A stretch of 64,000 nucleotides of DNA from an uncultured Treponema sp. GTDB taxonomy: Bacteria > Spirochaetota > Spirochaetia > Treponematales > Treponemataceae. Below, in pieces: positions 22,175 to 30,469 of this stretch. The translations under genes and the position numbers were made by a program. The stretch is taken from positions 9,071 through 73,070 of the forward strand of contig CAKUWD010000001.1 of NCBI GenBank assembly GCA_934699065.1. The letters are read 5' to 3'. Below the pieces are notes generated by a model. The model was not told the origin of the DNA. It did not search any database and saw only the letters and a list, made by a program, of their open reading frames with translations. Within the stretch, counting starts at the first letter, position 1. Every line of letters starts with the position of its first letter.

Positions 22175-22690
22175 TTAGTTTGCACCTTCTGCAGCTTTTT
22201 TGTCTGCGTAAGCCTTCAATGTAGCGGCAAGCTTCTGAGCTGGTCCGTTCATTGCAGACATAAGCATAGCAATAAGCTGGTTTCTTCCAGGAACCTTTGA
22301 GTAAGCCTCAATCTTAGCCTGGTCATAGATTTCGTTAGCAATGCTAGCACCCTTTACTGAAAGTGCTGGAGCATCTTTAGCGAAGTCAAAGAGAACCTTT
22401 GCTACTTCGTTTGAATCTTCCTTAGCCATTGCAACAACAGTTGGTCCTTTGAGGTAGTCGGCAACGTTTTCAACCTTCATTTCCTCAAAAGCAATGCGTG
22501 CAAAGTTGTTTTTTACAACCTTAAGGATAGCATTCTTTTCACGAAGTTTATCACGAAGAGCAGTAATCTGCTCTACTGTAAGACCGCGATAGTCAGCGAA
22601 AATGAAGTCGCTGTAATCTGCAAATGTCTTTTTTGCTTCTTCAATAGCCTGAGCCTTAGCTGGCTGAATTTTCTTTGCTCTTACTGCCAT
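22175..22690 (-). CDS. rplJ: 50S ribosomal protein L10
   Basis: 171 aa; FADYRGLTVEQITALRDKLR is the family core, and the C-terminal helix that binds L7/L12 dimers follows. The stalk base forms with L11. Its ATG overlaps the rplA stop by one base, so there is no separate L10 leader of the enterobacterial type. Confidence 0.97.
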   Translation of the reverse strand: MAVRAKKIQPAKAQAIEEAKKTFADYSDFIFADYRGLTVEQITALRDKLREKNAILKVVKNNFARIAFEEMKVENVADYLKGPTVVAMAKEDSNEVAKVLFDFAKDAPALSVKGASIANEIYDQAKIEAYSKVPGRNQLIAMLMSAMNGPAQKLAATLKAYADKKAAEGAN

Positions 22691-23367
22691 TATTCGCCTT
22701 CCTTATAATCAACCCAAACACCTGGGCCCATAGATGAACTTACAGACACAGACTTAACAAAACCAGCAGCTGCACCAGCAGGCTTCTTCTTGCTTACTTC
22801 AGCAAGGAGAGTGTTTACGTTTGCAACAAGCTTATCTGTATCCATAGAACACTTACCAACAGCAATGTGTACGATACCAGTCTTATCAGCACGGAACTCT
22901 GTACGACCCTTCTTAAGTTCTGCAACAGCCTGAGCTACGTTAGGAGTTACAGTACCAGTCTTAGGGTTAGGCATCAAACCTTTGCGTCCAAGAACCATAC
23001 CAAGACGACCTACGTCTTTCATCATATCAGGGGTAGCAACAGCAACGTCGAAGTCCAACCAGCCATCCTTTACCTTTTCGATATATTCTTCACCTGCGAA
23101 AGCAGCACCAGCATCAAGAGCTTCCTTTACCTTGTCTCCTTTACAGAAAACGAGAACTTTCTTTTCACCCTTGAACTGATTTGGGAATACCAATGTATCA
23201 CGTACAGTAGCATTTTTCTCAAGACGAAGTACAACGTGAGCTTCTACAGTCTCATCGAAGTTAGCAAACTTCATGTCCTGAACCATTTTACAAGCTGAAG
23301 CTACATCATATTTCTTTGAAAGATCATACTTTGCAGCAGCTGCGTTATATTTCTTTCCATGTTTCAT
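22690..23367 (-). CDS. rplA: 50S ribosomal protein L1
   Basis: 225 aa; domain II signature GRKGLMPNPKTGTVT is intact. L1 forms the mobile E-site stalk and in other bacteria represses its own operon at the rplK leader. It is one base from rplK and overlaps rplJ, giving tight coupling. Confidence 0.97.
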   Translation of the reverse strand: MKHGKKYNAAAAKYDLSKKYDVASACKMVQDMKFANFDETVEAHVVLRLEKNATVRDTLVFPNQFKGEKKVLVFCKGDKVKEALDAGAAFAGEEYIEKVKDGWLDFDVAVATPDMMKDVGRLGMVLGRKGLMPNPKTGTVTPNVAQAVAELKKGRTEFRADKTGIVHIAVGKCSMDTDKLVANVNTLLAEVSKKKPAGAAAGFVKSVSVSSSMGPGVWVDYKEGE

Positions 23368-23368
23368 A

Positions 23369-23800
23369 TTACTGCTCCACCTCTACACCCATACTGCGAG
23401 CAGTACCGGCAATGATTTTCTTTGCTGCTTCGATATCGTTAGCATTGATATCTGGCATCTTTGTCTTAGCAATTTCTTCCAGGTCTTTCTTAGAAAGAGT
23501 TGCAACCTTATTACGAAGAGGATTTCCTGAACCCTTATCGAGTTTGCAAGCCTTCTTAATAAGAACTGCTGCTGGAGGAGTTTTAAGAATGAATGTGTAA
23601 GATTTGTCCTGATAAACTGTAATTACTACAGGGATTACAAGACCTTTTTCCATTGACTTAGTTCGATCATTGAATTCCTGAACGAACTTTGGAGCTGAAA
23701 CTCCGTGAGGTCCAAGAGCTGGTCCAATTGGAGGAGCTGGTGTTGCTGCTCCTGCAGGACACTGCAATTTGATCACGGCAGTTACTTTCTTTGTAGCCAT
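23369..23800 (-). CDS. rplK: 50S ribosomal protein L11
   Basis: 143 aa; begins with [20 protein letters not shown] and the GLGPHG-type thiostrepton-site segment [11 protein letters not shown]11 binds the GTPase-associated region of 23S rRNA. A 159-base leader separates it from nusG. Confidence 0.97.
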   Translation of the reverse strand: MATKKVTAVIKLQCPAGAATPAPPIGPALGPHGVSAPKFVQEFNDRTKSMEKGLVIPVVITVYQDKSYTFILKTPPAAVLIKKACKLDKGSGNPLRNKVATLSKKDLEEIAKTKMPDINANDIEAAKKIIAGTARSMGVEVEQ

Positions 23801-23959
23801 TTTATTTCTCCCAATGTTGGTGTGAAAGCATCATATAGATGTCTTTCTAACGAAACGCCTATGTCCAACGGACCTGCGCCTCTCCCAAAAACAGGATTAA
23901 ATGATTTGTACTTGGGATACAAACCCCTGAATTTGCCACTATAATAAATGTATAAAAAC
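23801..23959 (-). promoter_or_regulatory. rplK leader
   Basis: No gene is visible. A TTTGTA/TACAAA hairpin lies near 23908-23926. This is where L1-dependent feedback sites occur in other bacteria, but I cannot recognise the L1 kink-turn motif by eye. A TATAGT-like element near 23940 lacks a clear -35. Confidence 0.3.
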
Positions 23960-24538
23960 TTAGGCTTTTTCAGCCTGAAGGAAGCTTACTTCTACAGGTG
24001 TAGGGCGTCCAAAAATCTGAACCTCAACACTAAGCTTCTCTTTTTCCATATTAATTTCTTTTACAGTACCAGTAAATGATGCAAATGGACCGTCAGCAAT
24101 CTTAACAACATCACCAACGTTGAATGACTGGCGTACACGCACCTGTTTATCACCCTTGATAACACCAGACTTCTGAAGAAGATTCATAGCTTCATCTTTA
24201 GTGATTGGCATAGGACGATTAGAACGGCTCACATTACCAACAAAGCCGGTAACACCCTGAATCTTATACAGCTTAGCACAAGTATCTTTCCAGCCAATTT
24301 CTGGAAGATTCATTTCAAGCATTATATAACCAGGGAGAAACTTATTTGAACGTGTGCGTTTTTTACCATCTTTAATTTCAACAACTTCTTCAACAGGAAC
24401 CTTTACATCAATAACAACTTCCGGATCAATTCCTGTCTTATCTCCACTAGAAAATTTTTCAAGAAGAGACTTAATTGTACGTTCGATTTTTCCTTCGTAA
24501 CCAGTGTAAGTATGAAGAATATACCAGCTCTTAGACAT
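23960..24538 (-). CDS. nusG: Transcription termination/antitermination protein NusG
   Basis: 192 aa. The NGN domain begins WYILHTYTGYEGKIER, and the C-terminal KOW domain contains FNVGDVVKIADGPFASFTG. NusG binds RNA polymerase (RpoB/RpoC) and S10, linking transcription to translation. Somewhat longer than E. coli NusG through a loop around residues 45-60. Confidence 0.97.
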   Translation of the reverse strand: MSKSWYILHTYTGYEGKIERTIKSLLEKFSSGDKTGIDPEVVIDVKVPVEEVVEIKDGKKRTRSNKFLPGYIMLEMNLPEIGWKDTCAKLYKIQGVTGFVGNVSRSNRPMPITKDEAMNLLQKSGVIKGDKQVRVRQSFNVGDVVKIADGPFASFTGTVKEINMEKEKLSVEVQIFGRPTPVEVSFLQAEKA

Positions 24539-24547
24539 TTTTCCGTC

Positions 24548-24730
24548 CTATTTCATCAAAATACGGAACAACTCAGTAAAACCAAGATCAAGTAATCCAA
24601 GTATCAAAGCAACGAGGATTGTAGAAATAATAACAACTTTGATTGAAGAAATTACATCATCTTTTGTAGGCCACACTACTCTCTTCAATTCTGCTTTGCT
24701 TTCTTTAAAAAACTGAATTACTTTAGCCAT
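24548..24730 (-). CDS. secE: Preprotein translocase subunit SecE
   Basis: 60 aa, the short single-span form. The amphipathic N-terminus (FKESKAELKRVVWPTKDDV) precedes one transmembrane helix (IISTILVALILGLLDLG). It clamps SecY. It is followed after nine bases by nusG, the standard secE-nusG pair. Confidence 0.97.
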   Translation of the reverse strand: MAKVIQFFKESKAELKRVVWPTKDDVISSIKVVIISTILVALILGLLDLGFTELFRILMK

Positions 24731-24751
24731 AACACCTTTCCTTTATAAATC

Positions 24752-24823
24752 AGGGCAGGCAGGATTTGAACCCACGACAGGCGGTTTTGGAGACCGCTGC
24801 TCTACCAGCTGAACTACTGCCCT
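24752..24823 (-). tRNA. trnW: tRNA-Trp (CCA anticodon)
   Basis: 72-nt cloverleaf on the minus strand: 7-bp acceptor AGGGCAG/CTGCCCT, D-arm, anticodon stem GCGGT/ACCGC with loop CTCCAAA (anticodon CCA) and T-loop TTCAAAT. No encoded CCA tail. It lies between rpmG and secE in the same transcript. Confidence 0.95.
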
Positions 24824-24862
24824 ATATATCTAAACCGGCCGAAACCGGATAAATATCAAAAA

Positions 24863-25039
24863 TTATTTTGCTTTTGTTTCTTTATGAAGAACACTCTTCT
24901 TGCAGAACGGACAGTACTTATTCTTCTCGAGCTTTCCTGTGATGTTCTTGCGGTTCTTGTAAGTAGTATAATTCTTTCTCTTACATTCTGTGCACTGCAA
25001 AGCGATAATTTCAACAGCACCTTTCTTCTTGCTTCCCAT
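24863..25039 (-). CDS. rpmG: 50S ribosomal protein L33
   Basis: 58 aa, zinc-binding form with Cys16, Cys19, Cys43 and Cys46 (CTEC and CPFC). It is short and was read directly from the minus strand: start [12 protein letters not shown], end HKETKAK. It lies between tRNA-Thr and tRNA-Trp ahead of secE-nusG, an arrangement common in bacteria. Confidence 0.95.
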   Translation of the reverse strand: MGSKKKGAVEIIALQCTECKRKNYTTYKNRKNITGKLEKNKYCPFCKKSVLHKETKAK

Positions 25040-25081
25040 ATTTAACTCCTAAATATATTCGCCAAAAAAATAATTTTCAAA

Positions 25082-25153
25082 GCCCACGTGCAGAATCGGA
25101 CTGCAGACCTCCACATTACCGATGTGGTGCTCTACCAACTGAGCTACGGGGGC
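25082..25153 (-). tRNA. trnT: tRNA-Thr (GGT anticodon), slightly irregular
   Basis: Cloverleaf on the minus strand with anticodon loop TCGGTAA (anticodon GGT) closed by CCACA/TGTGG, and D-arm GCTC/GAGC. The T-loop is TCCGATT, with C at the position normally U55, and the acceptor stem has one C-U mismatch (position 5 with 68). First gene of the large operon. No encoded CCA. Confidence 0.88.
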
Positions 25154-25198
25154 ATTTGCAGTATTCCACACTAACTCATAGAAAACATGCGTTCTACG

Positions 25199-25227
25199 AA
25201 TATAAACTAAGAAATAATTTTAGTCAA
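25199..25227 (-). promoter_or_regulatory. Sigma-70 promoter of the tRNA-rpmG-secE-nusG-rpl-rpoBC operon
   Basis: TTGACT (25222-25227), exact 17-base spacer, TATATT (25199-25204) on the minus strand, about 40 bases before the tRNA-Thr 5' end. Confidence 0.85.
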
Positions 25228-25407
25228 TAAAATTCTTTTAGAATTCAAGAAAATTCTACGAATTTTTAAGTATTAGAAAGGAGAAAGCCTTCCCCTGCGG
25301 CCGCCCTAAAACCTGCTGCCGGCAAATAAAACCTATCACTTTAATAGGATAGAATTTATCTACCATTTATGTTATCATCACATATCATTTTAAGCAATGA
25401 GGTTTAT

Positions 25408-26277
25408 ATGAATATTGATATGCTGATAGACGGAATCCTGGATTCCTATGACAGATATGGACTCATCAATAGAAATCACACTGAAGATTTTCCAAACAGA
25501 CAAAATGTAGTTTCTATTCTTTCAGATTTACAGTCGGTCGTTTTTCCTGGTTTCAGAGCAGCAGAAGACATTGATTCTGTAAACATCAGATACGTAATCG
25601 GTCAAAAAGTTAACAATATAATTGCAAACCTCACCCGCGAAATTCAAAAAGCCCTGATTTATACAAGAGTTCAAACCTGCAATCATGAAGAAATCGGGAA
25701 CATTTCGGAATCTCATTGCTTCAAACTCGCAGAAAAAACTGCAGTAGCTTTAATAGAAGAAATCCCGGAAATAAGACGCCAGATTCAGCTGGATGTTGTT
25801 GCTACATTTAACGGCGACCCTGCTGCAAAAAGTAACGAAGAGGTTGTTTTGTCTTATCCAGGGCTCGAAGCAATTCTCGTTTACCGCATTGCCCATTTCC
25901 TTTATAAAAGCGGAGTACCTATCATTCCACGCATTATGAGTGAACACGTTCATGGAAAAACCGGAATTGATATTCATCCGGGTGCAACGATTGGCGAATC
26001 ATTCTTTATTGACCATGGAACCGGTGTTGTTGTAGGTGAAACCTGTATAATAGGAAACAACGTAAAGATTTATCAGGGTGTTACACTCGGAGCTTTAAGC
26101 GTTAAGAAAAATCTTCAAAATAAAAAGCGTCATCCAACTATTGAAGATGATGTAACAATTTATGCAAACGCTACAATTTTAGGTGGAGAAACAATAATAG
26201 GCCGCGGCTCAATAATCGGTGGTAATACCTGGGTAACAGAAAGTGTTCCTGCCGGCTCGTTGATTACACAAGGCTAA
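25408..26277 (+). CDS. cysE: Serine O-acetyltransferase
   Basis: 289 aa; transfers acetyl from acetyl-CoA to serine in cysteine synthesis. An N-terminal helical domain precedes a left-handed beta-helix. The catalytic region [15 protein letters not shown], then [11 protein letters not shown], is diagnostic. The ATG at 25408 has GAGG six bases ahead; a longer frame from 25369 lacks one. It may supply O-acetylserine to a sulfhydrylase; the window's metY (52687) acts in the parallel homoserine branch. Confidence 0.93.
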   Translation: MNIDMLIDGILDSYDRYGLINRNHTEDFPNRQNVVSILSDLQSVVFPGFRAAEDIDSVNIRYVIGQKVNNIIANLTREIQKALIYTRVQTCNHEEIGNISESHCFKLAEKTAVALIEEIPEIRRQIQLDVVATFNGDPAAKSNEEVVLSYPGLEAILVYRIAHFLYKSGVPIIPRIMSEHVHGKTGIDIHPGATIGESFFIDHGTGVVVGETCIIGNNVKIYQGVTLGALSVKKNLQNKKRHPTIEDDVTIYANATILGGETIIGRGSIIGGNTWVTESVPAGSLITQG

Positions 26278-26310
26278 AAAAAATCACCACGAACTTGTTT
26301 CGGGGTCTAT

Positions 26311-26337
26311 AAAAAGATGCTGAAACAATTTCAGCAT
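26311..26337 (-). terminator. Hairpin with T-run on the minus strand
   Basis: Perfect 9-base arms ATGCTGAAA/TTTCAGCAT (26317-26337) with a 3-base loop, followed on the minus strand by CTTTTTA. It could back up the terminator of the small RNA at 26351, or act on cysE read-through in the plus direction, where the T-run is poorer. Confidence 0.6.
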
Positions 26338-26350
26338 GATTCTGTCTGTT

Positions 26351-26450
26351 AAAAAAAAACAAGGTTCCCAGACAGTAACACTAAAAGGGAACCTTGCCGT
26401 CCAGCGTTGCTGGACATCGGAGAGAGTTTATCAGCTTATTTACAAGCTGA
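26351..26450 (-). ncRNA. Candidate small RNA with three hairpins and its own terminator
   Basis: About 100 nt on the minus strand. Hairpin 1: TCAGCTT/AAGCTGA (26431-26450). An unpaired stretch containing CTCTCTCC follows. Hairpin 2: GTCCAGC/GCTGGAC with 3-base loop (26399-26415). Hairpin 3: CAAGGTTCCC/GGGAACCTTG (26360-26396) followed by nine T, a textbook terminator. A consensus promoter starts it. No reading frame is present. It matches no RNA family I know (not 4.5S, 6S, tmRNA or RNase P). The C/U-rich loop could pair with Shine-Dalgarno sequences (inference). Confidence 0.72.
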
Positions 26451-26454
26451 CTTT

Positions 26455-26483
26455 AATATAATACCATCTTTTTTAGATGTCAA
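26455..26483 (-). promoter_or_regulatory. Consensus sigma-70 promoter of the small RNA
   Basis: Perfect TTGACA (26478-26483), 17-base spacer, TATATT (26455-26460) on the minus strand. The best promoter match in the window, and no protein gene follows it. Confidence 0.82.
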
Positions 26484-26570
26484 TACTTTTATGAAAAATT
26501 CACAATCTTTTTATGATTTTTTTCATCAAAATAAAATAATTAAATAGCAACCGCAAAAAGAGGCATAATA

Positions 26571-27917
26571 ATGGCAAAGAAAAATGGTTCAATTGTTTAC
26601 AAATGCAGTAACTGCGGATATACACAACCTCGCTGGCTGGGACGCTGCCCGGAATGCGGTGAATGGAATTCTCTTGAAGAAATCATAATTGACAGAAACA
26701 ACATTACTCCTGCTGGACGTGGAAAAGAAGCTGTAGAAAAACAAAAACCTGTAGTTCTATCTACAATTGAAGCTCAGAAGAACACAAGGCTTTCTACCGG
26801 AATAGACGAATTTGACCGTGTACTTGGGGGAGGAGCCACAAAAAGATCTGCAATTTTACTTGGTGGTGAACCTGGAATTGGAAAATCAACTCTGCTTTTA
26901 CAAACTGCAGCAAGCATAGCAATAAAAGATGCAAAAGTTCTTTACATAAGCGGAGAGGAATCGGCAGCACAAATTAAGGAACGCGCAGACCGGCTTGGTC
27001 TTATCTGTAATGGGATCAATATTTTATGTACTTCCAGACTGGAAGACTCTCTCGACGCTCTGGATTCTCTAAATCCTGCATTTGTAATAATCGATTCAAT
27101 ACAAACCATTTACAGTGCAGAAGCCGGAATCATACCGGGAACAGTAAATCAATTGAAATATTGTGCCAACGAATTTATTTCCTGGGTAAAAGAACGAGAA
27201 TCTGTTTTGATTATGACTGCACATGTGACAAAAGAAGGAACAATTGCAGGACCAAAATCTCTTGAACATATGGTAGACACTGTCATTTCTTTTGAGCGAA
27301 ATGCAGATGATATAAGATTTTTGCATGCACAGAAAAACCGATTTGGCTCTGTTGATGAAATTGGAATTTTCAGTATGACAGAAAAAGGGCTTGAACCGGT
27401 AATAAATCCGGCTTCACTCTTTTTGACAAAAAGAAAAGAAAATCAACCGGCAGGAGTAGCCTGCACACCAGTTTTTGAAGGAAGCCGTGTATTTTTAGTA
27501 GAAATACAAGCCCTGACAGTCCCTGCAAAAGCAAGCATTTCCAGAATTTACAGTGAAAAAATCGATTCTGGCCGGGTAGCCCGGGTGGCAGCTGTCATTG
27601 AAAAGCGCTGCGGACTATGTTTTTCGGACCAGGATATTTATGTAAATGTAGCAGGTGGTATAAAACTAAGTGAAAGCTCAATAGATGCTGCTCTCGCAGC
27701 TGCTCTTTATTCTGCAAGAACTGACATTGCTGTAAAAAATGGAACCGCAGTATTTGGAGAACTGAGCCTTGCCGGAGAAATTCGTCCTGTAACTAAAACA
27801 AAACAACGTATAAAAGCTGCCGAGGGGCTTGGATTTACAAGTATTCTGTCACCTGCCAGCGACGATAAAGCTGGAATTCAGGACATAAAAACACTCATAA
27901 AAACAATTTTCCGGTAA
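26571..27917 (+). CDS. radA: DNA repair protein RadA (Sms)
   Basis: 448 aa, full length. N-terminal zinc finger (CSNCGYTQPRWLGRCPECGEW-type, Cys12 to Cys29), RecA-like ATPase with Walker A GGEPGIGKS at 98-106, the RadA-specific KNRFG motif near 256 and a C-terminal Lon-like domain. It promotes branch migration in recombination. GAGG precedes the ATG by seven bases. It diverges from the small RNA promoter by about 90 bases. Confidence 0.96.
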   Translation: MAKKNGSIVYKCSNCGYTQPRWLGRCPECGEWNSLEEIIIDRNNITPAGRGKEAVEKQKPVVLSTIEAQKNTRLSTGIDEFDRVLGGGATKRSAILLGGEPGIGKSTLLLQTAASIAIKDAKVLYISGEESAAQIKERADRLGLICNGINILCTSRLEDSLDALDSLNPAFVIIDSIQTIYSAEAGIIPGTVNQLKYCANEFISWVKERESVLIMTAHVTKEGTIAGPKSLEHMVDTVISFERNADDIRFLHAQKNRFGSVDEIGIFSMTEKGLEPVINPASLFLTKRKENQPAGVACTPVFEGSRVFLVEIQALTVPAKASISRIYSEKIDSGRVARVAAVIEKRCGLCFSDQDIYVNVAGGIKLSESSIDAALAAALYSARTDIAVKNGTAVFGELSLAGEIRPVTKTKQRIKAAEGLGFTSILSPASDDKAGIQDIKTLIKTIFR

Positions 27918-27936
27918 ATTTGAGTATATTTGGGTG

Positions 27937-27984
27937 TTACTGTGTCATTTTATTCTTATTAAGTGGGTAATTTTGATACAGTAA
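27937..27984 (+). promoter_or_regulatory. Inverted half-sites, possible enhancer for a sigma-54 activator
   Basis: TTACTGTGTCA (27937-27947) and TGATACAGTAA (27974-27984) form an inverted pair with one mismatch in 11, centred about 37 bases apart. They lie 110-155 bases upstream of the predicted sigma-54 start, where activator (bEBP) sites usually sit. Confidence 0.5.
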
Positions 27985-28065
27985 TATTCATTTTCATTCG
28001 TGATTATCTTATACTTCTCATCCCCAATTACCAAGAAAATCTATATTTTTTTATAAAACTATCAC

Positions 28066-28082
28066 TTGGCACGATAATTGCT
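28066..28082 (+). promoter_or_regulatory. Sigma-54 promoter of hsp20
   Basis: TTGGCACG-ATAA-TTGCT matches the -24/-12 consensus fully; GG at 28068-28069 and GC at 28080-28081 are 12 bases apart as required. Predicted start near 28093, giving a 52-base leader with a TAAGC/GCTTA hairpin (28095-28109). RpoN itself is encoded at 36697-38133. Confidence 0.85.
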
Positions 28083-28144
28083 ATATATAAAGTGTAAGCT
28101 GTTAGCTTATAAAAAAAATAAATCAAATACAAAGAGGTATAGAT

Positions 28145-28564
28145 ATGAACGAACTTTCATTTATTGATTCACTTTTTAATGACATGATGGGTAACACACC
28201 TTGTGTTACATATTCTGCAGGCGCTCCTCGTGTTGATGTAAAGGAAGAAGACAACGCTTACACTTTGGAAATGGAATTGCCTGGCCGTACAGAGAAAGAC
28301 GTAAATATCGAGCTAGACCACGACAATTTGACCATTGCCTCTAAAACAGAAGAGACAAAGGAAACCAAAGAAGATAAAAAAGACAAGAAGGCTAAGTACA
28401 TCCTTAAGGAGCGCAGATGCTCAAGCTTTGAACGACGCTTTTCTTTACCAGCTGATGTTGATGCGGAGTCTATTAAGGCTAACTTTAAGAATGGCATTTT
28501 GACAATAAATATGCAGAAGAAAGCTATTGCAGCTCCAAAGCATATTGCAATTGAAGCGTGCTAA
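28145..28564 (+). CDS. Small heat shock protein Hsp20/alpha-crystallin
   Basis: 139 aa. The alpha-crystallin domain spans about residues 27-130, from PRVDVKEEDNAYTLEMELPG to the NGILTINM strand. The central loop is rich in Lys/Glu (KEDKKDKKAK). ATP-independent holdase chaperone. The Shine-Dalgarno AGAGGT is eight bases ahead. Transcribed alone from a sigma-54 promoter and closed by a strong terminator, an unusual control mode for an sHSP. Confidence 0.95.
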   Translation: MNELSFIDSLFNDMMGNTPCVTYSAGAPRVDVKEEDNAYTLEMELPGRTEKDVNIELDHDNLTIASKTEETKETKEDKKDKKAKYILKERRCSSFERRFSLPADVDAESIKANFKNGILTINMQKKAIAAPKHIAIEAC

Positions 28565-28600
28565 GTGAGCGTTGCAGGCTGACTGCTTCCATAAAAAAAA

Positions 28601-28641
28601 GGTGCGTGAAACGGGAATGATGTTTCACGCACCCTTTTTTT
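28601..28641 (+). terminator. Strong bidirectional terminator after hsp20
   Basis: 12-base arms GGTGCGTGAAAC/GTTTCACGCACC (28601-28612, 28622-28633) with T8 on the plus side and A8 upstream, so it can also end the convergent pgsA transcript. Confidence 0.93.
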
Positions 28642-28691
28642 ATTCCGCATCCAGCCTGCAAAAATCACAGACTTATCAATTGCAATATGTT

Positions 28692-29288
28692 TTAGATATC
28701 TTTCAGGATTTTGCCGAAGTGGATTAAGTAATCGATGAATGAGGCGTAGCTTAGGATTACGCAGATGGCGAAGAGAACAAAGGCGCCGATTTGCATTGCT
28801 CCGAAGAATTCTGGTACTGCATCGAGGCGCACCAGGAGTTCGAGGAAAATACCGTAGAACTCAGCTACTATATACATTACTGTTTTGAACTTTCCACCTT
28901 TTCTTGCTGCAATTGCAGTTCCCTGTTTTGCAGCAACCATGCGTAAAAAGTTCTGCGAGAACTCACGAAGCATAATCAAAACAAAGAAATATACAGGCAT
29001 ATAAGATAAACCTGATTTAATAGAATGCATAAGGCATACAAAACCAGTTAGATGCAAAACTACATCTGCAAATGGATCAAAGAGCTTTCCAAAATCACTG
29101 ACTTCGTTATGCTTACGTGCATAATGGCCATCTAAATAATCTGTAAATTCTGCAAAAATAAGACATGGAACCGCTACCAGCAAAGAAACCTTTGTCCCGC
29201 AACCTGTCCAGATAGGAAGAAAATATAAAATAAAGAAAATAGGTGCAAAAAGAATGCGGGTAAAAGTAAACTTGTTTGATAGTTTCAT
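28692..29288 (-). CDS. pgsA: CDP-alcohol phosphatidyltransferase, probably phosphatidylglycerophosphate synthase
   Basis: 198-aa inner-membrane enzyme with about five to six hydrophobic segments. The CDP-alcohol motif DGHYARKHNEVSDFGKLFD continues to a second PFAD aspartate, matching D-G-x2-A-R-x8-G-x3-D-x3-D. Most likely it makes phosphatidylglycerol phosphate from CDP-diacylglycerol; other CDP-alcohol transferases cannot be excluded. No Shine-Dalgarno; the -10 box ends six bases before the ATG. Confidence 0.85.
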   Translation of the reverse strand: MKLSNKFTFTRILFAPIFFILYFLPIWTGCGTKVSLLVAVPCLIFAEFTDYLDGHYARKHNEVSDFGKLFDPFADVVLHLTGFVCLMHSIKSGLSYMPVYFFVLIMLREFSQNFLRMVAAKQGTAIAARKGGKFKTVMYIVAEFYGIFLELLVRLDAVPEFFGAMQIGAFVLFAICVILSYASFIDYLIHFGKILKDI

Positions 29289-29294
29289 AAATTT

Positions 29295-29323
29295 ATTATC
29301 TACTTAATGGGAGAGAAAGTCAA
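29295..29323 (-). promoter_or_regulatory. pgsA promoter, leaderless type
   Basis: TTGACT (29318-29323), 17 bases, GATAAT (29295-29300) on the minus strand; six bases then separate it from the ATG at 29288, so transcription should begin at or next to the start codon. Confidence 0.7.
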
Positions 29324-29354
29324 TATTAAACAGTCGCTCGATTAATCTCGCTCT

Positions 29355-29428
29355 GAGCCTTTTTTTCGATGAACCTAAAACGGCCCGCTGTCGCAGCCCG
29401 TTTTTTAACGGTTCTTCGATTATAGGCT
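29355..29428. repeat. Palindromic interspersed repeat, copy 1
   Basis: 74-base imperfect palindrome: GAGCC outer arm, CGATGAACC/GGTTCTTCG middle arms and a GCTG/CAGC inner stem between AACGG and CCGTT, with T6 after it. It is nearly identical to copy 2, 95 bases further on. Preceded by TCGCTCGATTAATCTCGCT (29334-29352). It can also act as a terminator between pgsA and the gene upstream. Confidence 0.85.
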
Positions 29429-29449
29429 GCTCGCATAGTCTCGCAGCTT

Positions 29450-29523
29450 GAGCCTTTCTTTCGATGAACCTAAAACGGCCCGCTGTCGCAGCCCGTTTTT
29501 TAACGGTTCTTCGATTATAGGCT
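29450..29523. repeat. Palindromic interspersed repeat, copy 2
   Basis: Tandem copy differing from copy 1 by about one base over 74. Its last base is the first base of the stop codon of the neighbouring minus-strand gene at 29523, so the repeat grew right up to a coding sequence. Confidence 0.85.
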
Positions 29524-30344
29524 TATTGAAATGTTTTAAAATCATGAATTATACTTACTGCGGATTTAGCATCGTAACCTGGCATTTCTTCGCGAATAAT
29601 CTGCAAAGCCTGTTCTACAACTGCAGGAGAATCAGAAACACCATGAAGAACAATTGTGTTCCCCTGAATTGAAGCATGCATAAATTCAATGTTCAGTTTA
29701 CGTTCCATAGAAAGCTTGTTTACAATCGTCTGAGCCTTAAGAAGATCTTCAATAATTTTATTACCTTCTTTTTCCTCTTTTTCGGTTACCTTCTGCTTTA
29801 CAAGATTTGCAATTGCAGAAGCTGCATCCTCGAGATTCAAAAGGCCAGTATTCAAAACTGCGTGATAATTAACCGGATCATTAATATCAGCATTGTAAAA
29901 ACTTGAATGATATCCGGCACGATTGGCATCACTTTCCTGAATACGCTGAAGAGCCTGTTTTTCATCCCAATTGAATTCTTTTCTAAGTCGTTCAATTCGA
30001 GTCTGTTCATCTGCAACAAGACGTATCGAAATATTATTAGGAACATTTTGAAGAACTGCAAAAGCTCCGCGACCAATAATAACTACATTCTTTTTTTCAG
30101 CAGCCTCAAGAATTGCATATTGTGCATAATTCAGATATTCATCGCGGTCTTTTGTAAGTGATGCAAAAAATCCAGGCTTTCGCTCATCGAATTTCGGCAT
30201 TTTATTCTCTGGAAATCCAAGTTCCACAATACGCTTTTCGATTTCTTTTCTCGTGATGAACTTATAACCGAGCCTTTTTGCAAGCTCACCGGCTACTTCA
30301 TCACCCAATGCTGCCACCTGTCTTGAAATTGTAATTACTGCCAT
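29523..30344 (-). CDS. Cytidylate-kinase-like nucleotide kinase
   Basis: 273 aa. An N-terminal P-loop kinase fold (MAVITISRQVAALGDEVAGE, a degenerate P-loop lacking the classic GxxxxGKS) plus VVIIGRGAFAVL is typical of the cytidylate-kinase-like family. The C-terminal about 70 residues (ASIQGNTIVLHGVSDSPAVV) resemble a small BON-like fold. Substrate is not shown by the sequence; true CMP kinase activity is uncertain. GAGGTG precedes the ATG. Confidence 0.75.
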   Translation of the reverse strand: MAVITISRQVAALGDEVAGELAKRLGYKFITRKEIEKRIVELGFPENKMPKFDERKPGFFASLTKDRDEYLNYAQYAILEAAEKKNVVIIGRGAFAVLQNVPNNISIRLVADEQTRIERLRKEFNWDEKQALQRIQESDANRAGYHSSFYNADINDPVNYHAVLNTGLLNLEDAASAIANLVKQKVTEKEEKEGNKIIEDLLKAQTIVNKLSMERKLNIEFMHASIQGNTIVLHGVSDSPAVVEQALQIIREEMPGYDAKSAVSIIHDFKTFQ

Positions 30345-30469
30345 AAGTTCACCTCACTATTGTATGATATAAATTGATTCGGGCTATGCCCTCGAAATAA
30401 CTTTTTTTTTATTCTATAATATGATAAATCTAGAATTGAAATCTGTCAAAAAATTCACGGGGCTTTTTA

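Noticed and set aside
22690..22720. L10-type leader regulating rplJ
   Set aside because: rplA and rplJ overlap by one base, leaving no leader.
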